NCBI RefSeq assembly: GCF_030409325.1 | Contig: NZ_JAUFPR010000002.1 | Coordinates: 1,922,001-1,986,000 of the forward strand | DNA: 64,000 nucleotides | Direction: 5' to 3' | DNA from: Mucilaginibacter aquaedulcis | GTDB taxonomy: Bacteria; Bacteroidota; Bacteroidia; Sphingobacteriales; Sphingobacteriaceae | In this document: positions 1-10,182 of the stretch, one piece after another | Numbering within the stretch: position 1 is the stretch's first letter | Layout: each line of letters begins with the position of its first letter | Notes under the pieces: generated by a model | What the model saw: the letters and a program-made list of their open reading frames with translations, nothing else | The model's database searches: none | What the model was told of the DNA's origin: nothing | Program-made: the position numbers and the translations under genes

Positions 1-1398
1 TAATGCTGTACTGTTCATGGCCCTTGTACGAATCATATTAATCAAAGGAACTGCTTCAATTTCTCTGCCCATTTGTATCAGGGCCTCAGCCTTTATCAAT
101 AATACATCTGCATATCTGATAATTTCCCAGTTTTTAGAGCTCGACATAAAAGGAGGAAAACGGGTAAAAGAAGGATCTGTATAGGCAACAGTTTCTTTCA
201 TGCTTAACAACGGCCCATAACTTTGCAGGTCGCGTGCCCATGCTGCATCGTAAACCAAGTTAGGCTGATATTTATACGGGTGACCAGGGATAGCTACCGT
301 ATGGTCAAGCCTTGGATCAAATGAGTTTGTTTTATAATCACCTGTGGCTACTACATCATTATCATTGAAAGTATTAAACTCCGGTAATCCATTTGCATCC
401 GTTTTAAAGGCATTAACCATATTGGTACTTGGCGAATGAAATCCGCAGCAGCCATATTCGGCATTCATAGGGTAATCAAGCACATGACCCGCATCAGTCC
501 GGCCTATTTGCGAGTTATCATTTTTGGAGTACTGAATGGCAAATACGCTTTCGCTTGAGTTATCAAACTGAGGCAAAAAGTTGGTTGCAAAATCGGGCGT
601 GAGGCTATATTTTCCTGAGCTGATCACGCTATCGCAAAGGGTATTAACCTCAGCCAGTTTGGTTTTATCAATGGTGGTAACGTTATTTTTATCATCCTGG
701 GCGTAGGCCTGGTATAATAATGTTTTAGCCAGGTATGATTGGGCGGCCCCTTTGGTAGCACGACCTACATCACTTTGAGTTGCCGGCAGGTTGGCCGATG
801 CAAAACGGAAATCGTCGGCAATTTTGTTCCACAACTGATCGCTGGTTAACGCAACGTTTGAAATGGAACCATAAGTATCAGCAGATTTTTGAATACTTTC
901 ATCAACATAAGGGATGTGGTTGAACAGGATCTTTAACAGAAAATAAAAGTGGCCCCTTAAAAATTTAAGCTCGGCTGCTCTTTGAGTTTTTAAAGGATAA
1001 GCTGCCGCTGTTTGCCCCTCCACCAATTGCAAAGCGGTATTACACCTGGCTATACCAACGTATAATTGGTAAAACACAGCATCGCCAGAACCGTTTGTAA
1101 CGGTGTTATTGATAAATGTTTCAAACTGATGAAACTCACCCACATCACCGGTACCGCCACCGCCTTTATAGGCATCGCCTCCGCGGATACTTCCATAGGC
1201 CCACATGCTGCTGAAAGGGATAAAAAAACGATCGTTACCAAGTGCCGAATAAGCCGCTATCACCATGGCATCGGTGTTTGCGGGTGTGGTTAAGTCTGAC
1301 TGGGAAACCACAGCCTGTGGGGTTTCGTCCAGGTATTTTTTACAGGAAACAGCCGTTATACATAGTATAAAAACCGTAATATATTTAATGAATTTCAT
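1..1398 (-). CDS. SusD/RagB-family outer-membrane lipoprotein (3' end beyond window)
   Basis: This gene encodes the glycan-binding partner of the SusC transporter that follows upstream on the same strand. The start at 1398 gives a lipoprotein signal, MKFIKYITVFILCITAVSC, with Cys19 as the lipidated residue. After it comes the typical SusD segment YLDETPQ, and later the TPR-like helices (AELKFLRGHFYFLLK, RATKGAAQSYLAKTLLYQAYA). The frame stays open for 466 codons to base 1, ending in the conserved NMIRTRA segment, so roughly the last 50-100 residues are missing. It lies 13 bp after susC, the standard susC-susD order. By context with a fructokinase and a fructose-type sensor it probably binds fructan or a fructo-oligosaccharide on the cell surface. 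The family is seen in the sequence; the substrate is inferred. Confidence 0.93.
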   Translation of the reverse strand, partial: MKFIKYITVFILCITAVSCKKYLDETPQAVVSQSDLTTPANTDAMVIAAYSALGNDRFFIPFSSMWAYGSIRGGDAYKGGGGTGDVGEFHQFETFINNTVTNGSGDAVFYQLYVGIARCNTALQLVEGQTAAAYPLKTQRAAELKFLRGHFYFLLKILFNHIPYVDESIQKSADTYGSISNVALTSDQLWNKIADDFRFASANLPATQSDVGRATKGAAQSYLAKTLLYQAYAQDDKNNVTTIDKTKLAEVNTLCDSVISSGKYSLTPDFATNFLPQFDNSSESVFAIQYSKNDNSQIGRTDAGHVLDYPMNAEYGCCGFHSPSTNMVNAFKTDANGLPEFNTFNDNDVVATGDYKTNSFDPRLDHTVAIPGHPYKYQPNLVYDAAWARDLQSYGPLLSMKETVAYTDPSFTRFPPFMSSSKNWEIIRYADVLLIKAEALIQMGREIEAVPLINMIRTRAMNSTAL

Positions 1399-1411
1399 GT
1401 CCGTACTTTAA

Positions 1412-4400
1412 TTAGTATGAAAAATTAATGCCGAGTGTAGTTATTGTTGGAATAGGGTAAGGATTTCCGGCTGTTTCCGGATCAGGACCTGTAAATGAAG
1501 ATGTTTTAAAGGTTAAAAGGTTGCTGGCCTGGATAAACACGGTTGCGCGCTGCAGCTTGCTGCCTTTAAAGGCGTTCTTCAAATTGTAGGCTAATTGTAT
1601 GTTCCTTAACTTTAAATAAGAGGCACTTTCCAGGAAATAGCTTGATGGACGCGCCTCATCATTATTATTAACCAGCGTTAATGCCGGAATGGTTGATGAG
1701 GTATTTTTAGGTGTCCAGGCATCAAGCGTTCTTAAGCCCCAGTTTGATCCGGATGCAATAGAGGTGAAATCGGTTAAATATTTGAATGAGTTATTAACTA
1801 CCCCTCCTTTTACCCCCTGGAAGAAAAATGATAATGACAGATCTTTGTAATTTACAGTGGTGTTTAAGCCATAGGTAAAGTCAGGAGCAGTATCGCCAAT
1901 ATAGCGTTCATCAGCAGGGTTGATCACTCCGTCACCGTTAACATCTTGGTAACGGATACGGCCTAAACCTTTTCCCGGCTGAGCGGCCGAATTGGTAACC
2001 TGATCTGTAGTGGTAAACAGGCCATCAGTAATATAACCAAATTGAGATCCGGGCGACCGGCCAAGGATAGTTTCAGTAGTACCATTACCCGGGAAACCAT
2101 TAATAGCTGCGGCAGGTAGCTTAGTGATTTTAGCACGATAGAACGATATATTACCAGTAACGCTGAAAGAAAGATCAGATGACAGTTGACCGCTATAAGA
2201 AACAATCGCATCCAAACCCTTTACATTTTCTGAGGCTCCGTTAAAATACTCATTTCCACCCTCGCCCAAGATAGCCAGGTAAGGCGGGTTAATCAGGATG
2301 TCTGTAGTGGTTTTATTGTACACATCAACAGAGCCTGAAATTTTGTTGTTAAACAGGCCAAAATCTAAACCTAAGTTGGTTTGTGTAGTAGTTTCCCATT
2401 TCAGGTTAGGGTTACCTGTTTGCGTAGATGTGAAACCTGAAGGAAGTGTTCCGGAATTGGCACCAGTTATATCATAGGCACTTCCGCTATCAGAACCGCC
2501 CGGGCTTTGGCTGCTGTAAATAGCCTGGTAAAGAGAATAAACCGCGTTATTAGCTATATTCTGGTTACCGGTTTGCCCCCATCCAAACCTCAGTTTCAGA
2601 TCGGATATGGAAGGTACATTGTTTTTCAGGAAGTTTTCCTGGCTTATTCTCCAGCCTACTGAACCGGCAGGGAAATAAGCATAACGGTTATTTTGCCCAA
2701 ATTTAGATGAGCCGTCCCGCCTGATGGTGCCCGAAAGCAGGTACTTATCATCAAACGAGTAGTTGGCTTTGGCAAAATATGAAAGCAAGGCATCACCGCT
2801 GCCACCACCATGAGCCTGTATATTTTTGGTGCCCACACTTAAATAGGCGTAATTGATATCGGCGAGGGTTAATCCTTCGGTGCTGCCGTTCAGGTTTTGA
2901 TAGCTATTCTTGATATTCTCTTCGCCTAACAGAAAATTGATGCGGTGTTTTTTAAGCGTAAGATCATAGGTTAACTGATTTTGAAAAGTTTGAGAAAGCG
3001 CATAATCGCTTGATTGTCCCGCTATGGTACGCGGATCAGACAAAAAACCGGCGGTGTAAGGTATTTGTAAAGACCGGTAATAATTGCCCGAAAGATCAAC
3101 AGCGTAGGTGGTTTTGAAATGAAGCCCGTTCATGATCTCGAAATCTGCAAACGCATTACCGAATACCCTGCCAAAAGTGTTGGCGTTTTGTTTATTCGCT
3201 TCAATGATCCTGTAAGGGTTATCGCGATCATCCATACCTGCTATTGGCCCGCCCCAGCCAATTCCATCAACCGTATGCACAGGAATGATTGAATTTTCGA
3301 TGTAGGAAAGATTGGTTATTGATCCTGTTGGTAATATCTTATCTCTAAAATAGGTAGCCGATAAGGTTTCGCCAATTTTTAAACGTCCTTTAAAAAGATT
3401 ATACTGGCTGTTGTACCTCGCAGTATATTTTTTACTGCCTGTTTCCCTGATGATACCTTTGCTATCATAATAACCAACAGAAAACAGGGAGTTACCTTTT
3501 TCGGTACCGTTTGATAAACTCAGGTTATAAGATTGTAACAGCGAGGTTTGTGATATGGCATCAAACCAATCTGTATTTGCCGACTTCATGGTTTTGGCAG
3601 CATCAAGGTACTCGCTGATGATCACTTTATTAAGGATTGGATTACTGTTGTCATGGTTCCAGTCAAACGTATAAACCCCACCAAACTCCTTTGGATCAAC
3701 CGGCTGATTGTTTACAAAATTAGGCCCGAACTGATTATCGTTTACCTGTGCTTGCCAGTAAGCCTGACCATGTTGCGTAGCATCAAGCTGTTTAGGCCTG
3801 TTGGTATAGTATTGCAGCGAAGTGGACGCGTCAAAATCAATGCGTTGTACGCCAGCTTTTCCTTGCTTGGTGGTAACAATGATAACACCAGCGGCCGCTC
3901 TTGAACCATAAATACTGGTAGCTGACGCGTCTTTCAATACCTGGATAGACTCAATATCGTTCTGGTTTATTTCCTGCAAGCCTCGCTGCGTAGGGATTCC
4001 GTCAATAATGTATAAAGGGTCATTGTTATTTAGCGTAGTAGTTCCGCGTACCCTTACGGTAACACCGCCATTAGGTGATCCATCGGCAAAAATGGTTAAG
4101 CCAGCCACGCGGCCCTGCAAAGCTTTCATGGCATTACCCTGCGGTATATCCTTGATCTCCTTAACATTTACCACCGAAACAGCACCTGTCAAATCCTTCT
4201 TTCTTTCGGCAGTATAACCTGTAACAACAACCTCGTTCAAATCATTGGAACCAGGCTGGAATTTTACTTCCAGATTGTTACTGGCATCGGTTACCTTCAG
4301 TTCAATGGTTTTATAGCCCACAAAAGAAAAACGCAGTGTTTGCCCAGTGGCGGCCTGGATCTTGAACTTGCCGCTAACATCAGTTACTGTTGATTTTTGT

Positions 4401-4540
4401 GTTTCGGCCACTAAAACAGTAACACCGGGAAGTACCTGCGATTGGTCATCCTTAACCACGCCCTTCAGTTCCCTCGTTTGCGCATACGCCCCGCTTGCCA
4501 GTATGACAAGTAAGGAGCAAAAAAGTAATAATTTTCTCAT
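1412..4540 (-). CDS. SusC/RagA-family TonB-linked outer-membrane transporter
   Basis: A 1042-residue TonB-dependent transporter importing oligosaccharides through the outer membrane. A signal peptide (residues 1-20, ending AYAQ) is followed by a carboxypeptidase-regulatory-like domain (about 23-105), the SusC plug with VVVTGYTAERKKDLTGAVSVV-type start near 105 and IESIQVLKDASATSIYGSRAA near 190, and then a long barrel ending in the aromatic terminus NFSY. There is no STN domain, so it does not signal to a sigma/anti-sigma pair; this fits control by the hybrid two-component sensor at 7191-9968. It lies 8 bp after the fructokinase gene and 13 bp before susD, so all four genes look like one transcript. 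The substrate (fructan) is inferred from neighbours. Confidence 0.95.
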   Translation of the reverse strand: MRKLLLFCSLLVILASGAYAQTRELKGVVKDDQSQVLPGVTVLVAETQKSTVTDVSGKFKIQAATGQTLRFSFVGYKTIELKVTDASNNLEVKFQPGSNDLNEVVVTGYTAERKKDLTGAVSVVNVKEIKDIPQGNAMKALQGRVAGLTIFADGSPNGGVTVRVRGTTTLNNNDPLYIIDGIPTQRGLQEINQNDIESIQVLKDASATSIYGSRAAAGVIIVTTKQGKAGVQRIDFDASTSLQYYTNRPKQLDATQHGQAYWQAQVNDNQFGPNFVNNQPVDPKEFGGVYTFDWNHDNSNPILNKVIISEYLDAAKTMKSANTDWFDAISQTSLLQSYNLSLSNGTEKGNSLFSVGYYDSKGIIRETGSKKYTARYNSQYNLFKGRLKIGETLSATYFRDKILPTGSITNLSYIENSIIPVHTVDGIGWGGPIAGMDDRDNPYRIIEANKQNANTFGRVFGNAFADFEIMNGLHFKTTYAVDLSGNYYRSLQIPYTAGFLSDPRTIAGQSSDYALSQTFQNQLTYDLTLKKHRINFLLGEENIKNSYQNLNGSTEGLTLADINYAYLSVGTKNIQAHGGGSGDALLSYFAKANYSFDDKYLLSGTIRRDGSSKFGQNNRYAYFPAGSVGWRISQENFLKNNVPSISDLKLRFGWGQTGNQNIANNAVYSLYQAIYSSQSPGGSDSGSAYDITGANSGTLPSGFTSTQTGNPNLKWETTTQTNLGLDFGLFNNKISGSVDVYNKTTTDILINPPYLAILGEGGNEYFNGASENVKGLDAIVSYSGQLSSDLSFSVTGNISFYRAKITKLPAAAINGFPGNGTTETILGRSPGSQFGYITDGLFTTTDQVTNSAAQPGKGLGRIRYQDVNGDGVINPADERYIGDTAPDFTYGLNTTVNYKDLSLSFFFQGVKGGVVNNSFKYLTDFTSIASGSNWGLRTLDAWTPKNTSSTIPALTLVNNNDEARPSSYFLESASYLKLRNIQLAYNLKNAFKGSKLQRATVFIQASNLLTFKTSSFTGPDPETAGNPYPIPTITTLGINFSY

Positions 4541-4548
4541 ATTGATTT

Positions 4549-5466
4549 TTATTGGTGATAATTGATTATTCGTGATTTGAAATTTTCGAAATCTGCCGGG
4601 CTGTAATCCGGGCAGCCTCCTTTTAATGTTGCGGTAAATGCGCCCATCGCTACCGCATTATTAATGGCAGTTTGTTCGTCATATTTGTTGTGTTTGCCTA
4701 AAATGAAAGCAGCTAAAAAGGCATCTCCACTGCCTACTGTATCGGCTACCGTAATTTTTGAACCTCTTGCGTTGAATGTGCCGCCTTCACTGTAGGCAGT
4801 TGCACCGGCACTTCCCTTGGTTACAAGTAATTCGCTTATTTGGAAGGTATCCCTGATAAAATCAACCATGTCCATCTCAATGTGATACCGCCCGCCAAAC
4901 ATGGAACTTATACGTTTAAGCTCTTCCTCATTAAATTTTACAATGTCGGCCTTGCTAAGTAATCCTTCCAGGTCATGCTTATTTACATAAGGCTCACGCA
5001 GATTGATATCCAAAACTTTAGTTATTTGATGATCCAATAAAGTTGCCAGCGTTTCCCTTGAGGTTTTATTTCTTGATGATAAACTGCCGTAAACCAGATA
5101 TCCGGTAGTTTTTATTTGCGCATATATATGGTCATTGCCTGCTATAAAATCCCAGGCCACAGGGTAAAGAATATCATAAGTTGCTTCCTTTTCGCTGTTC
5201 AGTGTTACCAATACCTCACTTGTATTATATCTCTGATCAGTTTGAACCAGGTTGCTCCCTATTCCCCATTCGTCAAGCAAACCACAAAGTTTGCGTCCGG
5301 CTTCGTCATCACCAACCTTACTGATCAGGCCAGTAGGTAAACCCAGTTTATTTAAATGATACGCTACGTTTAGCGGCGCGCCGCCCGGCTGTGCCCCGCA
5401 AGGCAAAACATCCCAAAGGATCTCACCATAGCACAGGGCTTGTATATCAGTTGTTGCCTTCATCAT
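4549..5466 (-). CDS. PfkB-family carbohydrate kinase, probable fructokinase
   Basis: A 305-residue cytoplasmic sugar kinase of the ribokinase/PfkB family. The N-terminal segment YGEILWDVLPCGAQPGGAPLNVA is the fructokinase type of the first PfkB signature (GE..WD, GGAPxNVA). The C-terminal signature ITVADTVGSGDAFLAAF carries the catalytic Asp and the GxGD anion hole at about residues 242-252. It should phosphorylate fructose entering by the neighbouring porter. Its ATG shares one base with the TAA stop of the porter gene (TAATG at 5466), which implies translational coupling. A second ATG follows directly (Met-Met), so the start is uncertain by one codon. The fructose preference is inferred from the PUL context. 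Confidence 0.9.
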   Translation of the reverse strand: MMKATTDIQALCYGEILWDVLPCGAQPGGAPLNVAYHLNKLGLPTGLISKVGDDEAGRKLCGLLDEWGIGSNLVQTDQRYNTSEVLVTLNSEKEATYDILYPVAWDFIAGNDHIYAQIKTTGYLVYGSLSSRNKTSRETLATLLDHQITKVLDINLREPYVNKHDLEGLLSKADIVKFNEEELKRISSMFGGRYHIEMDMVDFIRDTFQISELLVTKGSAGATAYSEGGTFNARGSKITVADTVGSGDAFLAAFILGKHNKYDEQTAINNAVAMGAFTATLKGGCPDYSPADFENFKSRIINYHQ

Positions 5467-6791
5467 TAGTGCATTATAAAACTTGTTTCAATTTGCTCAA
5501 GTGAACGCCCTTTGGTTTCGGGCATAAACTTCCAAACGAAGATGAACTGGCACACCATCATTACACAGAAGAAGGAAAATGTAACGGCACCACCAAGGGT
5601 TTCGGCCAGATACGGAAAGCAAAAAGCAATGATGGCTGCCATAACCCAATGGGTAGAACTACCTAATGTTTGTCCTTTGGCTCTTACCTGATTTGGGAAA
5701 ATTTCAGAAATGAACACCCATATAACTGCTCCCTGTGAGAATGCGAAGAAAGCGATGAAGATCATCATATACACAGGTATAGCAAACCCGTTAAAATGAC
5801 CCGAATAAAATGTAAATGCCACCAGGAAAAGTGAAGCGATTAAACCCACCGAGCCAACCAGCATCAAAACCCGCCGGCCTACCTTATCAATGACATTGAT
5901 ACCGAGCAGGGTGAAGATGAAATTGATAAGCCCAATACCTACGGTAGATAACAGCGATGAGTGAGCACCAAGGCCAGCCATCTCAAAAATTCGCGGTGCA
6001 TAATATATGATAGCATTGATACCCGATACCTGGTTAAAAAAGGCAAAAAGCACAGCGAGTACAATAGGTGTTTTATACTGACCAGAAAAAAGATTTGTTG
6101 TTGAAGCACTTTCATTCAACTTTGAATTTTGGATAGCTGCCAGTTCTTTATCACAATCAAGCGGATTAATGATCCGCAAGATTTCAAGTGCTTTAGTAAA
6201 TTCACCTTTTTTCAAAATAAGCCAGCGGGGACTTTCAGGTATAAAATAGATGAGTATGATAAATAAAAGAGAAGGGATAGCCTGAACGCCCAGCATCCAT
6301 CGCCAGGATTCTTCACCTCCCTGGCTGATCAGGTAATTGGAAAGATATGATATCAGAATACCAAGCACAACGTTGAACTGGAATAGCCCAACCAGCCTTC
6401 CGCGCCTATCGGCAGGAGAAACTTCAGAAATGTAAATTGGCGCGGTTATTGATGATATGCCTACTCCTAAACCTCCTAACAACCGGAACATTAAAAACAG
6501 GTACCAATTACCGGCAAGCGCGGTGCCTATTGAGGATAATAAGTAGGCAGCTGCTACGAAGTATAAAGTATTCTTCCTGCCAAAAATATCTGATGGGCGT
6601 GCGCCCAATAGGGAGCCAATAACTGTCCCGATCAGGGCGATGGAAATAGTGAGCCCGTGCTGCATAACAGATAGATGCCAAAACTGCTGAATAGATTTTT
6701 CGGCACCCGAGATAACGGCGGTGTCAAACCCGAACAAAAAGCCGCCAAGGGCTACGACCATGGACCAAGCCAGGACGGAATGTTTCTTCAT
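5466..6791 (-). CDS. MFS sugar porter, probable fructose importer
   Basis: A 12-helix inner-membrane monosaccharide transporter of the sugar porter family. All family motifs are visible: the helix 1 FLFGFDTAVISGA segment, RRGRLVG after helix 4, PESPRWL before the central loop, NQVSGINAIIYYAP in helix 7, DKVGRR in the second-half loop, and the terminal PETKGRSLEQIE. The open frame extends 31 codons upstream to 6884, but that extension lacks sense, and the family starts at MKKHSVLAWSM; therefore the start at 6791 is chosen. The stop overlaps the kinase start by one base. In the Bacteroides fructan locus the corresponding gene moves fructose into the cell, and the same role is proposed here. Confidence 0.88.
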   Translation of the reverse strand: MKKHSVLAWSMVVALGGFLFGFDTAVISGAEKSIQQFWHLSVMQHGLTISIALIGTVIGSLLGARPSDIFGRKNTLYFVAAAYLLSSIGTALAGNWYLFLMFRLLGGLGVGISSITAPIYISEVSPADRRGRLVGLFQFNVVLGILISYLSNYLISQGGEESWRWMLGVQAIPSLLFIILIYFIPESPRWLILKKGEFTKALEILRIINPLDCDKELAAIQNSKLNESASTTNLFSGQYKTPIVLAVLFAFFNQVSGINAIIYYAPRIFEMAGLGAHSSLLSTVGIGLINFIFTLLGINVIDKVGRRVLMLVGSVGLIASLFLVAFTFYSGHFNGFAIPVYMMIFIAFFAFSQGAVIWVFISEIFPNQVRAKGQTLGSSTHWVMAAIIAFCFPYLAETLGGAVTFSFFCVMMVCQFIFVWKFMPETKGRSLEQIETSFIMH

Positions 6792-7190
6792 AAGATAGTA
6801 AAGTATAATTGGTTTATTGTCGCAAAGTACCAAGCGACGGATCGGGCAGTCATTGAATTTATACCAAAAAGCACCAAAAATCAATCAAATCACATATAAC
6901 TGTATTACAGACAATTACAATTATTAATTTTACTGAAATTTGAAAAATGTATGGTTATGTTACCTTTAATCTTTGGATTAGTTACATTAATTAATGGTGT
7001 TATTTTAACACTGGTATAGATAAAAGAAAGGTATTAACGGCGTTTTTAGGACGAGCAGGCAACTACGACATGAATTATACAAGCATGTATTATATGCTGC
7101 AAATAGCCTTTTTCATCTTTGGGAAAACAGGTATAAAGCTTAGTATTCTTATCATAGAGAGCAGTTCAGAAAGTAAAGTAGGGTTTTACT
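6792..7190 (-). promoter_or_regulatory. Intergenic region expected to hold the PUL promoter
   Basis: This AT-rich 399-bp stretch separates the sensor gene from the four-gene transporter operon and must hold the operon promoter and the sensor's target site. A TACTTTG sequence lies on the minus strand around 6824-6830, about 35 bp before the porter start, but it fits the TAnnTTTG box poorly. No coding signal was seen. No convincing dyad or direct repeat could be assigned to the AraC output domain. Confidence 0.4.
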
Positions 7191-9968
7191 TTACGAAAAG
7201 GAATTACGCTTGAACTCCGTAGGAGTGCACCCATATTTAGCTTTAAATACAGTAGCAAAATAGTTGGGATTTGAAAAACCTACCAGATAGGTAATCTCTG
7301 CAATAGAAAGGTCTTCATTTTGCAGCAGGTATTTTGCCTTTTTTAATCTTCTGTTAAGGATATAATCTGTTATACTGCAGCCCAACAAAGCCTTTACCTT
7401 TCTATACAGCTGAACACGTGACACACCTATAAGTTTACATATATCATCAACGCTAAATTTGTCATTAGCCAGGTTTTGCTCCACTATTCCGGAAAAATCA
7501 TTAATGAATTTTTTATCGATGCTTTTTGCTGTTGATGGCCGGCCCGCGGTACTGATATCGCTGGTAAAGTGATCCTTCAATATCCTGCGGCTTCTGATCA
7601 GGTTTTTAACATTAGCCAACAAATAATCAAAGTTAAACGGTTTGGTAATGTACAGATCGGCCATAGCGTCAATACCTGAGATCTGTTGTTCTATACTTCC
7701 CTGAGCCGTAAGCAGGATAATGGGTATATGCGATGTGCGAATATCTGTTTTGAGCCTTTCAGAAATCGTTTTACCAGATAACCCCGGCAATACCACATCA
7801 GATAAAATAATATCAGGAACACATTCATAAGCCTGAATTATTGCATCGTTACCGTTGGTTGCCACATAAACATCAAAATGTTCGTTAAATTTATCAGACA
7901 GGTACTGCAGCAGCTCTTGGTTATCCTCAACTATAAGTATCGAAAATTCCATAGGCGGCCGTAGCGGATCGATTTCTGTTAAAGCCGGTTCAAGTTTAAG
8001 ATCGGCACTGTATATTTCAGATCGTTTGCCAAGGTCTGCCAGATCATCAGTCCGGTTTGTTTTTTCCAGGGGCGAAAGATGATCATCACCAAGAGGTAGA
8101 ACTACCGTAAATTTGCTTCCCTTCCATTTTTCGCTTTGAACTTCAATGCTGCCGTGGTGTGCCTTGATGATCTCTTTTGAAAGTGCAAGGCCGATACCCG
8201 AACCATTCAAAGGCATATGCGTGGCTTGGTAAAACTGGTCAAAAACCTGATTCATTTCTTCGGGATTCATTCCAACTCCTGTATCTTCTACTTCTATAAT
8301 TACATCATCAGTTCTCTTAATGATATTTATCTTAACCTTTCCCTTGTCGTTATTAAATTTTATAGCATTGCCAATCAAATTAAATAAAACCTTATCCAGC
8401 ATATTGGCATCAAACCAACATTTGATATCATTTGTATTAGTAGAAACGCTTAAATGTATATGCAGTTTTTGCGCATGCAGCCGGAAGTTTTCAGCTATTT
8501 CCCGCACAAATGGAACAAGATTATTTTCCGAAGCTTTGATCAATTGTTTATCATACTCTATTTTTCGGTAATCTATCAATTGATTAACCATCCGCAACAA
8601 ACGATAGCTGTTTTGATAAATAACCTGCATGTTTTTGCCTCCAACTGCCATGATCTTTTCATTACGCATCAAATCCTGCAGGGGTGAAATAATAAGCGTT
8701 AAGGGAGTACGGAATTCATGGGATACATTAGTGAAAAAATTTAGCTTAGCTTCGGTAGCTGCTTCAGCCTTTACCGACATTTCAATCAACTGGTTCCGTT
8801 GAGATAATATTTCATCGTTTTTTGCTGCCAGGCTTTTATTGATCTTCCGGTTTTCCATTAACCAATAAAAAGCCAGACCTCCGAAAATGATAGCCAGCAC
8901 CAGGGTGATCACTATAATATTAAGAACAATTTGCTGGTTTTCATAAATGAGCTGTTGCTCACTGATGAGGCCCTGCTGTTTTTCAATATCCTTTTGCTGG
9001 TTTTTAATGCGGCTCCACTGCATTTTCATCAGCTGAACGTTGGATGAATCGATAACAAGTGATTGCAGGATATTTTCTCTGGAAAACTGTTCCTTATTCA
9101 ATATTCTGAACGCAGTTACAATAGCTTCCTTGCCTCCTGTGGGATAAAGTACACTGGCATCAATGACTTTGCCAGCTATCATCTCTAAGCCCCCGCCATC
9201 GCCTGGCAGGGCGTCAACACCCACGAGTTTTACCTGCTTGCTGATATTAAGTTGATTAAAGATATCGCGTACGCCAGATGCCATCACATCATTGTGGGCA
9301 AAAACAGCATCTACCTTTAGTAATTGGTCTTTAATACGGAATAATTGCTGTTCTGCGTTTGGCTTTAGCCAGTCGCCATAAACTTTCGCGGTTACGTGAA
9401 CATTGGGGAATTTACCTATGCCATCATTAAACCCGCGATCTCTCTCTATCGCCGGCGACGAACCAGGCAATCCCATAACCTCCAATACCGATATTTTGCC
9501 TTTTAAACTCGAACCGATATACTCCCCTGCCATCCTGCCTAATGCATAGTTATCACCGCCCACATAGGCTGTGTATAATGACGAAGCCGTTTTCCTGTCA
9601 ATAATGATCACCGGGATGCCTTTGTTGTATGCCTCTTCTACTACTGGGGTAAGGGGTTGTGCCTCATTTGGTGAGATCACTAATAGGTCAATACCTGCGT
9701 TGAGCATACCATGCACCTGCGCAATTTGTTTAACACTTCTGTTTTGGGCATCCGCATAAACAAATTTTACTCCCGGATGAAGCGAAAGCTCCATTTTCAT
9801 TTCGTCCAGCATAGTGCGGCGCCAAAGATCTGAACCCACACATTGTGAAAAACCGATAGTATAGGCAGATTTTACTTTAGCTTTTTGACAGGATATTAAA
9901 ACGCAGGCAAAAAGCAAAAGCACAAACATGTTTTTGATGACGTCAATATAAACCGACCTTTTATGCAT
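7191..9968 (-). CDS. Hybrid two-component sensor-regulator with periplasmic sugar-binding domain
   Basis: A 925-residue one-protein signalling system. In order: signal/anchor with a possible lipobox (LISC, Cys27); a periplasmic substrate-binding domain of the ribose/fructose-binding type (about 35-305, with IGFSQCVGSDLWRR, VISPNEAQPL and FAHNDVMASG); a transmembrane helix (349-371); HisKA with phospho-acceptor His417 in NVSHEFRTPL; HATPase with N534, DTGVGM (562-567) and GSGIGLAL; a receiver with Asp725 and Lys776; and an AraC-type DNA-binding domain (about 820-922). The periplasmic-binding-protein sensor is the distinctive architecture of the fructose-binding regulator of the Bacteroides fructan locus (BT1754), unlike the usual beta-propeller sensors. 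It probably binds fructose in the periplasm and activates the adjacent PUL. The architecture is seen; the ligand is inferred. Confidence 0.93.
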   Translation of the reverse strand: MHKRSVYIDVIKNMFVLLLFACVLISCQKAKVKSAYTIGFSQCVGSDLWRRTMLDEMKMELSLHPGVKFVYADAQNRSVKQIAQVHGMLNAGIDLLVISPNEAQPLTPVVEEAYNKGIPVIIIDRKTASSLYTAYVGGDNYALGRMAGEYIGSSLKGKISVLEVMGLPGSSPAIERDRGFNDGIGKFPNVHVTAKVYGDWLKPNAEQQLFRIKDQLLKVDAVFAHNDVMASGVRDIFNQLNISKQVKLVGVDALPGDGGGLEMIAGKVIDASVLYPTGGKEAIVTAFRILNKEQFSRENILQSLVIDSSNVQLMKMQWSRIKNQQKDIEKQQGLISEQQLIYENQQIVLNIIVITLVLAIIFGGLAFYWLMENRKINKSLAAKNDEILSQRNQLIEMSVKAEAATEAKLNFFTNVSHEFRTPLTLIISPLQDLMRNEKIMAVGGKNMQVIYQNSYRLLRMVNQLIDYRKIEYDKQLIKASENNLVPFVREIAENFRLHAQKLHIHLSVSTNTNDIKCWFDANMLDKVLFNLIGNAIKFNNDKGKVKINIIKRTDDVIIEVEDTGVGMNPEEMNQVFDQFYQATHMPLNGSGIGLALSKEIIKAHHGSIEVQSEKWKGSKFTVVLPLGDDHLSPLEKTNRTDDLADLGKRSEIYSADLKLEPALTEIDPLRPPMEFSILIVEDNQELLQYLSDKFNEHFDVYVATNGNDAIIQAYECVPDIILSDVVLPGLSGKTISERLKTDIRTSHIPIILLTAQGSIEQQISGIDAMADLYITKPFNFDYLLANVKNLIRSRRILKDHFTSDISTAGRPSTAKSIDKKFINDFSGIVEQNLANDKFSVDDICKLIGVSRVQLYRKVKALLGCSITDYILNRRLKKAKYLLQNEDLSIAEITYLVGFSNPNYFATVFKAKYGCTPTEFKRNSFS

Positions 9969-10182
9969 AATTGAAGAAGTGATGGCGAAGCCCTGGCTAT
10001 AGTTTTATTGGTTGAAGTATTTACTTCTAAGTGTAATAATAGGTAAAAATAACACGTTTACGTAAAATCATGATTAATTGCTGCCAAAAACCTCAACTAA
10101 AACAGCTGCTTAGTCGACATCGCAGCTCTATTTGACCCGTATCAGCCATAACAAATACAACCCGCAAAATAATTGAACAAAA

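Noticed and set aside
5466..6884. Longer porter reading frame starting at 6884
   Set aside because: The 31 extra codons do not resemble a sugar porter N-terminus, which begins with MKKHSVLAW at 6791.
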